From JAGQTE01 sp964648005 (GTDB lineage Bacteria; Actinomycetota; Acidimicrobiia; Acidimicrobiales; Acidimicrobilacustridaceae): DNA of 8,058 bases. Numbering within the stretch: position 1 is the first letter of the stretch; the number at the start of each line of letters is the position of its first letter. The DNA is taken from contig CAZYKR010000207.1 of the NCBI GenBank assembly GCA_964648005.1, positions 1 through 8,058 on the forward strand. The letters are read 5' to 3'. The notes below the pieces were generated by a model, which did no database searches, was not told the DNA's origin, and saw only the letters and a list, made by a program, of their open reading frames with translations. Made by a program: the position numbers and the translations under genes. Of this stretch, positions 1-5,043 are shown in pieces.

Positions 1-23
1 CCTTTCGGCAACTCTAGCCACAT

Positions 24-42
24 CTCGCGCAAGGCGTGCGAG
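24..42. repeat. Short hairpin upstream of the tRNA gene
   Basis: CTCGCGC (24-30) can pair with GTGCGAG (36-42) around a five-base loop, with one G-U pair. No T-run follows, so it is not a textbook intrinsic terminator. It lies just before the possible -10 box of the tRNA and could be the end of an upstream transcript or a regulatory site. Short GC-rich hairpins also arise by chance in such DNA. The rest of 1-62 shows no gene. Confidence 0.3.
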
Positions 43-48
43 TACGGT
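43..48 (+). promoter_or_regulatory. Possible -10 box for the tRNA-Leu gene
   Basis: TACGGT fits the actinobacterial TANNNT -10 consensus. A start about seven bases downstream would give a leader of roughly eight bases before the tRNA at 63. I see no convincing TTGAC-like -35 box at 16-18 bases upstream, so the call is tentative. Confidence 0.35.
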
Positions 49-62
49 GCCAACACCACCAC

Positions 63-146
63 GCCCGGGTGGCGTAACCGGTAGCCGCAGGGGGCTTAAA
101 CCCCCCGGACCGCAAGGTCGTGTGGGTTCGAGTCCCACCCCGGGCA
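63..146 (+). tRNA. tRNA-Leu, anticodon UAA
   Basis: The full class II cloverleaf can be folded by eye. The acceptor stem is GCCCGGG (63-69) with CCCGGGC (139-145), and the discriminator is A146. The D stem is GCG (72-74) with CGC (86-88), with GG at 80-81 in the loop. The anticodon stem is GGGGG (90-94) with CCCCC (102-106), with loop CTTAAAC and anticodon TAA at 97-99. The long variable arm pairs GACC (108-111) with GGTC (116-119). The T stem is GTGGG (122-126) with CCCAC (134-138), with loop TTCGAGT. The 3' CCA is not encoded (CCC follows A146). The anticodon reads UUA and, by wobble, UUG. In Streptomyces the equivalent tRNA is bldA, which controls developmental genes carrying rare UUA codons. 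No regulatory role can be claimed here. Confidence 0.95.
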
Positions 147-159
147 CCCGCACCCGGGG
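138..159 (+). repeat. Inverted repeat spanning tRNA 3' end and trailer
   Basis: CCCCGGG (138-144), inside the tRNA 3' acceptor strand, is the perfect reverse complement of CCCGGGG (153-159) in the trailer, with an eight-base loop holding part of a tandem CACCCG repeat (145-156). In the precursor this pairing would compete with the true acceptor stem. It may act as a terminator-like or processing hairpin, although no T-run follows, or it may simply reflect the self-complementary CCCGGG, which occurs three times here. Confidence 0.4.
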
Positions 160-164
160 ACCCG

Positions 165-1364
165 CTACGAGCGCGGGACCTTCGACCAGGGCAGGTCCTT
201 GTCGACGCGCGGTTCACCCGGCAGGCCGAGCACGCGCTCGCCGAGGATGTTGCGCTGGATCTCCGAGGTGCCGCCCTCGATCGAGTTGGCCCGTGAGCGC
301 AGGAACATCTTGCGACTCGTGCCGGGCGCGCCGGTGAGGCCGATCACCTCGGAGCGGCGCATCTCGTAGTCGTAGTCGATGAGGGCGTCGGCGCCGAGGA
401 GATCGACGCACAGCTCGTAGATCGCCTTGTTGACCTCGGAGAACTTGAGCTTGGCGATCGATCCTTCGGGCCCGGGGTTGCCGGATCGACGGTTCTGCGA
501 CGCCCGGACATTCGTCAGGCGCAGGACCTCGGCCTCGATCCACAGCCGCATCAGCTCGTCCTGTGCCGCGGCCGAGCGGTTCGCCGGCGGGGTGGCCTGC
601 CAGATGCGCACCGCTTCGGCGATCGCGCCCGAGCCGCGCGCCGGCGGTGCCGAGCTCCCGCCGATGGTGATGCGCTCGTTCATCAGCGTGGTCATCGACA
701 CGCGCCACCCCTCCCCGACCTCGCCGATGCGGTCGGTGTCGGGCACCCGGACCTCGGTGAGGTAGACCTCGTTGAACTCGGCCTCGCCGGTCATCTGGCG
801 CAAGGGCCGTACCTCGACGCCGGGCGCGTGCATGTCGAGGGCGAAGTACGTCATGCCCTTGTGCTTGGGGGCCTCGGGGTCGGTGCGGGCGACGAGCATG
901 CCGCGATCGGCGATGTGGGCAAGGGTGTTCCAGACCTTCTGGCCCGTCAGCACCCACTCGTCGCCGTCGCGCTCGGCCTTGCACGCCAACCCGGCGAGGT
1001 CCGAGCCGGCGCCAGGCTCGGAGAACAGCTGGCACCAGGCCTCCTCGCCGGTGAACATCGGGCGCAACAGCCGATCACGCAGCGCATCGTCGCCGTGGGT
1101 CACCACCGTCGGCCCGGCCATCGTCAGGCCGAAGAAGTGACGGTGATCGGGGGCGGGCAGACCGGCCTCGCGCAGGCGCACCTCGACGTCGCGCTGGAGC
1201 TTGGGCGGCGCGTCGAGCCCGCCGTAGCCCTCGGGGAAGTGCACCCAGGCGAGGCCGAGGTCGTACTGGCGACCACGCACGACGGTCGGGTCGTCGTTGC
1301 GGGGATCCACCTCGGCGAGGAGCTGGTCGAGGCGTTCGGCGACGAGCGCTGCAGGTTCGGTCAT
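165..1364 (-). CDS. Acyl-CoA dehydrogenase (FadE family)
   Basis: This 399-residue flavoenzyme should oxidise an acyl-CoA to the trans-2-enoyl-CoA using FAD and passing electrons to ETF, in the cytoplasm. The substrate-side signature FSEPGAGSDLA is at 114-124, the FAD-binding stretch GQKVWNTLAH at 141-150, and the C-terminal signature SIEGGTSEIQRNILGERVLG at 361-380. The usual catalytic Glu directly before Gly-Thr is Gly364. A Glu in NER (E230) sits where isovaleryl- and long-chain acyl-CoA dehydrogenases, and the mycobacterial FadE26 subunit, place their base, so I infer that arrangement. Length is normal for the family. The ATG at 1364 is chosen because a TACGAT box lies exactly eight bases before it; in-frame ATGs at 1385 and 1445 are upstream, and the latter would run into the divergent gene. 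The gene shares its promoter region with the hydratase, a neighbour that fits beta-oxidation. It ends in TAG 18 bases from the convergent tRNA. The substrate cannot be told; a short-chain, branched or steroid side-chain acyl-CoA is possible. Confidence 0.93.
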   Translation of the reverse strand: MTEPAALVAERLDQLLAEVDPRNDDPTVVRGRQYDLGLAWVHFPEGYGGLDAPPKLQRDVEVRLREAGLPAPDHRHFFGLTMAGPTVVTHGDDALRDRLLRPMFTGEEAWCQLFSEPGAGSDLAGLACKAERDGDEWVLTGQKVWNTLAHIADRGMLVARTDPEAPKHKGMTYFALDMHAPGVEVRPLRQMTGEAEFNEVYLTEVRVPDTDRIGEVGEGWRVSMTTLMNERITIGGSSAPPARGSGAIAEAVRIWQATPPANRSAAAQDELMRLWIEAEVLRLTNVRASQNRRSGNPGPEGSIAKLKFSEVNKAIYELCVDLLGADALIDYDYEMRRSEVIGLTGAPGTSRKMFLRSRANSIEGGTSEIQRNILGERVLGLPGEPRVDKDLPWSKVPRS

Positions 1365-1372
1365 GAGCGCAG

Positions 1373-1378
1373 ATCGTA
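1373..1378 (-). promoter_or_regulatory. -10 box of the acyl-CoA dehydrogenase gene
   Basis: Read on the minus strand this is TACGAT, followed by exactly eight bases and the ATG at 1364, the spacing expected for a leaderless transcript. No ribosome binding site is seen. A weak -35 candidate, GCGACG (1402-1397), lies 18 bases upstream and shares only GAC with the consensus. Confidence 0.6.
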
Positions 1379-1403
1379 GGGACATCGCACCCGCGCCGTC
1401 GCC

Positions 1404-1418
1404 CTGACGTAGCGTCAG
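1404..1418. promoter_or_regulatory. Operator-like inverted repeat in divergent promoter
   Basis: CTGACG-TAG-CGTCAG is a perfect inverted repeat with six-base arms and a three-base centre. It overlaps the TAGCGT -10 box of the hydratase gene (1410-1415) and abuts the possible -35 region of the dehydrogenase gene on the other strand. A dimeric repressor bound here could block hydratase transcription and perhaps also the dehydrogenase. Fatty-acid degradation genes in actinobacteria are often controlled by TetR-type regulators that sense acyl-CoA, but I cannot assign this site to a known regulator. Confidence 0.55.
1410..1415 (+). promoter_or_regulatory. -10 box of the enoyl-CoA hydratase gene
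   Basis: TAGCGT matches TANNNT and is followed by exactly eight bases and the ATG at 1424, as for a leaderless mRNA. It lies in the centre and right arm of the inverted repeat at 1404-1418. No good -35 box is visible 16-18 bases upstream. Confidence 0.6.
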
Positions 1419-1423
1419 AAGCC

Positions 1424-2101
1424 ATGGCCGATCTCGACATTGCACGCCCCAGCGAGCACGTGGTGCTCCTCACGCTGCAGCGACCGGAACGGCGCAACGC
1501 GCTCTCGACGGCGCTGCGCGACGCGCTGAGCGACACGCTCGACGCCCTCGCCGACGACGACGACGTTCGCTGCGTCGTGCTCACCGGTGCCGGGCCGGTC
1601 TTCTGCGCCGGGTTCGACCTGCCCGAGTTCGAGCACGCCAACGACGATCCGGCCTTCGCCGAGGCGTTGTGGGCGTCCTCGGACCGCTACCACCGGCGGG
1701 TGCTCACCTTCCCCCTCCCGATCATCGCCGCGGTGAACGGCCCGGCGATCGCCGGAGGCTTCGACCTGGCCGTGATGTGCGACGTGCGGCTCGCCGAGGT
1801 GTCGGCGGTGTTCGCGCACCCCGAGCGGACCTTCGGGCCCGTCGTCTACGGGCCGTTGCACGACCTCGTCGGCGGCGCGCTCGCCGGCGACCTCTGCCTC
1901 ACCGGCCGCGTGCTGGACGCGCGCACCGCCCGCAAGGCGGGACTGGTGCGCGACGTGTTCCCTCGGCGCGAGCTGCTCGACGCTGCGATGGAGATCGCCG
2001 CCGCCACGGCCGAGGCGCCGCGCGCGCTGCTCGCCGACACCAAGGCCAAAGCCATGCGTCTGGCCGGCGTCGATCCCGACGGCAGCACCCTGACGTTGTG
2101 A
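1424..2101 (+). CDS. Enoyl-CoA hydratase/isomerase family protein
   Basis: This 225-residue crotonase-fold protein should act on the CoA thioester of an unsaturated acyl chain, the step after the divergent dehydrogenase. The oxyanion-hole motifs are CAGFDL (61-66) and AGGFDLAVMCD (110-120). The Glu matching rat hydratase Glu164 is present in HPERTFG (E134). The position of the other catalytic Glu (rat Glu144) is Asp114, and the usual PGAGGTQRL-like stretch after E134 is replaced by an unrelated VVYGPLHDL (140-148). It is about 30 residues shorter than most family members, ending soon after the TKAKA region (206-210), so the C-terminal trimerisation helices may be reduced. Fold and CoA binding are therefore well supported, but the reaction could be hydration, isomerisation or another crotonase-type reaction. 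The ATG is set by the TAGCGT box eight bases upstream. The last codon, Leu225, is TTG. The methyltransferase follows 27 bases later on the same strand. Confidence 0.9.
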   Translation: MADLDIARPSEHVVLLTLQRPERRNALSTALRDALSDTLDALADDDDVRCVVLTGAGPVFCAGFDLPEFEHANDDPAFAEALWASSDRYHRRVLTFPLPIIAAVNGPAIAGGFDLAVMCDVRLAEVSAVFAHPERTFGPVVYGPLHDLVGGALAGDLCLTGRVLDARTARKAGLVRDVFPRRELLDAAMEIAAATAEAPRALLADTKAKAMRLAGVDPDGSTLTL

Positions 2102-2116
2102 CCACGGCCGACCCCC

Positions 2117-2123
2117 GAGGAGG
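2117..2123 (+). promoter_or_regulatory. Strong ribosome binding site of the methyltransferase gene
   Basis: GAGGAGG ends five bases before the ATG at 2129 and is a near-ideal Shine-Dalgarno sequence. No TANNNT box precedes it at the leaderless spacing. This fits an internal operon gene translated from the hydratase mRNA, in contrast to the divergent genes, which lack such sites. Confidence 0.8.
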
Positions 2124-2128
2124 ACCAG

Positions 2129-2794
2129 ATGACCCGGGACCCGAAGTCGTTCCAGCTCTCACCGGAGCTGCACGCGTACCTGCTGGCGCACGGCACCGTG
2201 CCCGATGGCATCGCCGCGGCATTGATCGCCGAGACCGAGGCGCTGGGCGACATCAGCCGAATGCAGGTGGCGCCGGAGCAGGGCGCGCTGCTGAGCTTGC
2301 TCACGGCTGCGATCGGCGCCACCTCGGCGATCGAGGTCGGCACGTTCACCGGGTACTCGGCACTGTGCATCGCGCGCGGTCTGGCACCCGGCGGGCGGCT
2401 GCTCGCCTGCGACGTCAGCGACGAGTGGACCGCCATCGGCCGGCGAGCGTGGGAGGCCGCCGGCGTGGCCGACCGCATCGATCTGCGGATCGCACCGGCG
2501 CTCGAGACGCTGCGCTCGCTGCCGCAGGCGCCGACCGTCGACCTGGCGTTCGTCGACGCCGACAAGCCGAACTACCTGGCCTACGTCAACGAGCTGGTGC
2601 CACGGATGCGCCCCGGCGGGCTGGTCCTGCTCGACAACGTGCTGTGGGGCGGCGCCGTCATCGATCCTGCCGCCGACGACGAGCACACCCTCGCCATCCG
2701 CGCCTGCAACGACGCCGTCGCCGCCGATCCACGCGTCGAATGCGTCATGCTGCCGGTCGCCGACGGCCTGACCCTGCTGCGCAAGCTCCCCTGA
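2129..2794 (+). CDS. O-methyltransferase, metal-dependent (COMT/CCoAOMT type)
   Basis: This 221-residue cytoplasmic enzyme should transfer a methyl group from S-adenosylmethionine to a hydroxyl group, typically one of a vicinal pair on a catechol-like acceptor, with a divalent metal. SAM motif I is EVGTFTGYSAL (69-79), with an acidic ribose-contact strand LLACDVSD (91-98). The metal ligands expected for the family are visible as D143 in FVDADKPNY (141-149) and D169-N170 in LLDNVLWGG (167-175). Length matches the bacterial members (about 220). The start is fixed by the GAGGAGG site. It lies 27 bases behind the hydratase and is probably in the same transcript. The link suggests modification of an aromatic or polyketide-like substrate, but could be incidental. 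The acceptor cannot be identified from sequence. Confidence 0.92.
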   Translation: MTRDPKSFQLSPELHAYLLAHGTVPDGIAAALIAETEALGDISRMQVAPEQGALLSLLTAAIGATSAIEVGTFTGYSALCIARGLAPGGRLLACDVSDEWTAIGRRAWEAAGVADRIDLRIAPALETLRSLPQAPTVDLAFVDADKPNYLAYVNELVPRMRPGGLVLLDNVLWGGAVIDPAADDEHTLAIRACNDAVAADPRVECVMLPVADGLTLLRKLP

Positions 2795-2821
2795 GCCTGC
2801 ACCCGCTGCCGACCGCTCAGG
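2790..2821. terminator. Possible bidirectional terminator hairpin
   Basis: CCTGAGC (2790-2796) and GCTCAGG (2815-2821) are perfect reverse complements around an 18-base loop and fill the gap between two convergent genes. The methyltransferase TGA is inside the left arm and the stop of the opposing gene begins right after the right arm. There is no T-run on either strand. The loop is long for an intrinsic terminator, so it may instead slow polymerase or protect 3' ends. Confidence 0.45.
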
Positions 2822-4363
2822 TCATCGGCCCAGACGCTCGAGCGGCACCTCCTCGACCGTCTCGGGCGCGCTCGGCCGCCACAGCATCGCCCGCACGGGC
2901 GCGAGGTCGGGCGCACGCCCCTCGAGACAGGCGAACACGATGGCGAAGTCGTGCACCACGGGGGTATCCGGCCGCACGTCGTCGCGGCACGCCTCGGGCA
3001 GGCGCAGCGCGTTCTGGTTGGCGAAGCGCTCGAGCAACTGTGCGTCCGTCCACTCCCCGAGGGCTGACTGCCACGGGGTGGCGAAGTGCGATCCGTGGTC
3101 GGAGGCGACGATGACGATGGCGTCCGGATCGGCGGCGAGCAACCGGTCGAGCGCCACCATCAGGTCGTCGTTGAGGCACCGGATCTCGTTGACGTAGGCG
3201 GCGCGGTTGCCGGCGTCGTCGACCTGGGACTGCTGCAGGGGACGGTCCCGGGCACCGCAGGCCTCGTCGAAGTAGTAGGGCTCGTGCGGCGAGATGATGT
3301 GCGCGAACACGAACCGGGGACTCGCCACGTCCGCGGCATCGAGCGCCCCGACGACGCTGGTCGGCGTCGTGCGGGGCGCCTGCAACAGGTCGAGCGGACC
3401 GAGCGGCGTCATCTCCGCCAGCGTCAGCTCGAGGTCGCCGACCGCGCCGCGTCCCGAGTCCGGTTCGAGACAGACGTCGACGTGTTCACCCGAGCAGCGG
3501 GTGAAGGCGAACGGTCCACCGTGGGCATACACCGTCGTGTACCCCAAGGCCTCGAACCGGCGCATGGTGCTGTTGTCTCCCTGGATGTACCGATCGATCC
3601 GACCCGCCGGCACCGCGGCGAACTCCGCCGGCTCGTCGTACGGGTAGCCCGACTCGAAGATCGACATCATCGACAGGAAGGTCATCGGGTAGCTGGCGAT
3701 CGACGCGTCGGTCACGGCGAAGCCCCGGGCAGCCAGGTCCTCGTCCAGCGCCGAGTTGTCGTAGCCGAGCAGCGTCTGGATCTGATCGTTGCGGGCGTAG
3801 CCGTCGAGGAGGAAGAAGTACACGTCCGGCTGGCGCACGAGGTCGTCCGGCGACACCTCGGCGAGGCCCGGATCGACCGAGGCGACCGGATCGCCCCCCG
3901 GGCGAACCAGCACAGCGCTCAGGAGGGAGATGGCGCACAGCAGCACGAGCGTCCACGTGCACCACTGGCGGAACAACCGGTGCCGGGCCAAGGCGTACAC
4001 GAGCCGCGCCACCAGTGCGGTGACGATCGCCCAGATGGCGACGTTGACCACCACCAGGGTGTCGCTGGCGGGCAGGGATGGCAGCCAGGCCGAGTACAGG
4101 AAGAACGACGTCACCACGGCCGCCCACGCCACGGCCGTGCGCCGCGGGTCGAGGCGACGCACCGCGACGACCAGCACCACCTGGACGGCGAGCACCACCG
4201 CCAGCACCATGATGGCGTAGACCGCCAGGCGCGCCATCGAGAAGGTCTGCGCCCGGTTGCGGGCGGCGAACCCGACGAAGGGGAACGTGGCGGCCGCGCA
4301 CAGGATCAGCGCCGACGGCCCGTCCAGCGCCCGGCGCAGCCGATCCCGCCGCGAGCCGCTCAT
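2822..4363 (-). CDS. Membrane-anchored sulfatase-like hydrolase/transferase
   Basis: This 513-residue protein belongs to the alkaline phosphatase superfamily, in the branch that holds lipoteichoic acid synthase-like transferases and arylsulfatase-like membrane enzymes. About five hydrophobic segments are visible (roughly 17-34, 46-68, 80-96, 103-125, 134-153), followed by a soluble domain that should lie outside the membrane. Metal or catalytic motifs are VYFFLLDGYA (181-190, D187), SYPMT (224-228, with T228 the likely nucleophile), SPHEP (358-362, H360) and ASDHGS (420-425, D422 and H423). Two cysteines in TRCSGEHVDVC (288-298) could form a disulphide. Members of this group move phosphoglycerol, phosphoethanolamine or sulphate groups on lipids, teichoic acids or glycans; which applies here is not visible. 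The start is the ATG at 4363, eight bases from a TAGGGT box; a longer Arg-rich upstream reading frame has no promoter support. No cell-wall or polysaccharide genes adjoin it. Confidence 0.85.
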   Translation of the reverse strand: MSGSRRDRLRRALDGPSALILCAAATFPFVGFAARNRAQTFSMARLAVYAIMVLAVVLAVQVVLVVAVRRLDPRRTAVAWAAVVTSFFLYSAWLPSLPASDTLVVVNVAIWAIVTALVARLVYALARHRLFRQWCTWTLVLLCAISLLSAVLVRPGGDPVASVDPGLAEVSPDDLVRQPDVYFFLLDGYARNDQIQTLLGYDNSALDEDLAARGFAVTDASIASYPMTFLSMMSIFESGYPYDEPAEFAAVPAGRIDRYIQGDNSTMRRFEALGYTTVYAHGGPFAFTRCSGEHVDVCLEPDSGRGAVGDLELTLAEMTPLGPLDLLQAPRTTPTSVVGALDAADVASPRFVFAHIISPHEPYYFDEACGARDRPLQQSQVDDAGNRAAYVNEIRCLNDDLMVALDRLLAADPDAIVIVASDHGSHFATPWQSALGEWTDAQLLERFANQNALRLPEACRDDVRPDTPVVHDFAIVFACLEGRAPDLAPVRAMLWRPSAPETVEEVPLERLGR

Positions 4364-4371
4364 GCGGCCCG

Positions 4372-4399
4372 ACCCTACCCGCCGGGTCGCCCCGGTCGA
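4372..4399 (-). promoter_or_regulatory. Promoter of the sulfatase-like gene
   Basis: On the minus strand TAGGGT (4377-4372) is followed by exactly eight bases and the ATG at 4363. A -35 candidate, TCGACC (4399-4394), lies 16 bases upstream and matches four of five TTGAC positions. This is the best complete promoter in the window and predicts a leaderless mRNA. Confidence 0.6.
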
Positions 4400-4401
4400 C
4401 C
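4377..4401. repeat. Two small palindromes in the divergent promoter
   Basis: ACCCG-C-CGGGT (4377-4387) and GGTCGACC (4394-4401) are perfect palindromes between the two start codons at 4363 and 4429. The second covers the possible -35 box of the sulfatase-like gene. They could be operator sites, but such short GC-rich palindromes are common by chance. Confidence 0.3.
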
Positions 4402-4414
4402 TCGGGCCGGGCAG

Positions 4415-4420
4415 TAGCGT
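4415..4420 (+). promoter_or_regulatory. -10 box of the lipoprotein gene
   Basis: TAGCGT is followed by exactly eight bases and the ATG at 4429. It is the same hexamer at the same distance as before the hydratase gene. No good -35 box is found at the normal distance; TCGACC at 4396-4401 is only 13 bases away. Confidence 0.6.
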
Positions 4421-4428
4421 TGCCGACC

Positions 4429-5043
4429 ATGCACCGACTCCTCCTCGCCGGCGCGCTCGTCGCCGGCGTCGGCCTCGCCGCCTGCTCTGCGGACCCGGAA
4501 CCACCCGCAGCCAGCACCGACGGCACGCAGCAACCGGCGGCATCCGGCACGTCGTCGACGACGGCCCCCGAGTTGGCCGAAGGATGCGTCGAGCAGACCA
4601 CCCTCACCGTGGTCACCGACGACGGTCCGGTCGAGGTGGCCATGATCACCTCCTACGCCGACATCGTCGGCGCCGACACTCAGAGCGGCACCTTCACCTT
4701 CTCGAACACCGACATCTCGATCGACGACGCGCGCAACGTGCTCCAGCCGAGCGACCTCGACGAGGGCGAGGTCGTGGTCGTCCTCTCGGTGCAGGGCGCC
4801 GGAGAGGTCACGCTGGGTACCTACCCACCGGCCGACGAAGCCGAGTCGGGCCAGGTCGTGAACTTCTACGCCGTGTACGACCACAACGGTCGGCTCTTCG
4901 GCACGCCGCCGTCGGTCGAGCTGACCCATGCCGGGGACGGCGTGGTGTGCGGCACCTTGTCCAGCGACAGCACCGAGCCGGGTGCCGTGACCGGCTCCTT
5001 CCTGGCAGAGCGCATCGACACGGGTACGGTGCGGGTCCGATGA
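4429..5043 (+). CDS. Predicted lipoprotein of unknown function
   Basis: This 204-residue protein has a lipoprotein signal: basic MHR start, a hydrophobic stretch (4-18) and lipobox LAAC (16-19), so Cys19 should be lipidated and the protein anchored on the outer face of the membrane. Residues 20-50 are a low-complexity Ala/Ser/Thr/Pro linker. The remaining domain (about 51-204) is rich in predicted beta-strand stretches such as EVVVVLSVQG (114-123) and QVVNFYAVYD (142-151) and has two cysteines (C53, C174) that could form a disulphide. I do not recognise the fold. The ATG at 4429 is preferred over the in-frame TTG at 4420 because TAGCGT ends eight bases before it and its base would overlap the TTG. 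The stop overlaps the P450 start as ATGA, so the two are very likely translated together; why a surface lipoprotein and a cytosolic oxygenase should be coupled is unclear. Confidence 0.85.
   Translation: MHRLLLAGALVAGVGLAACSADPEPPAASTDGTQQPAASGTSSTTAPELAEGCVEQTTLTVVTDDGPVEVAMITSYADIVGADTQSGTFTFSNTDISIDDARNVLQPSDLDEGEVVVVLSVQGAGEVTLGTYPPADEAESGQVVNFYAVYDHNGRLFGTPPSVELTHAGDGVVCGTLSSDSTEPGAVTGSFLAERIDTGTVRVR
5025..5030 (+). promoter_or_regulatory. Possible internal -10 box before the P450 gene
   Basis: TACGGT lies inside the end of the lipoprotein gene, nine bases before the P450 ATG. The distance is close to the eight-base pattern of the other genes and could give a second, leaderless P450 transcript. 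Only a weak purine-rich stretch lies in the ribosome binding position. One chance match in coding DNA is not unlikely. Confidence 0.3.

Noticed and set aside
63..160. Integration site at the tRNA-Leu 3' end
   Set aside because: No integrase and no second copy of the tRNA end is present in the window.
1365..1445. Longer start for the acyl-CoA dehydrogenase
   Set aside because: It would overlap the divergent hydratase start, adds residues unlike the family, and would lie upstream of the TACGAT box that fits the ATG at 1364.
2090..2100. Second copy of the CTGACG operator half-site before the methyltransferase
   Set aside because: CTGACGTTGTG lacks the second arm and lies in the hydratase coding end, so a chance match is more likely.
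1669..3114. Open frame of 481 codons on the + strand across hydratase and methyltransferase
   Set aside because: Arg-rich out-of-frame reading of two well-supported genes.
3086..4417. Open frame of 443 codons on the + strand opposite the sulfatase-like gene
   Set aside because: Low-complexity Arg/His/Gln-rich translation; the minus strand encodes membrane segments and catalytic motifs.
4364..4543. Longer start for the sulfatase-like gene
   Set aside because: The added 60 residues are an Arg-rich low-complexity stretch antisense to the lipoprotein gene, and a -10 box fits the ATG at 4363.
4257..5039. Upstream in-frame extension of the P450
   Set aside because: The frame is open only because of base composition; the family start and ATGA overlap fit 5040.
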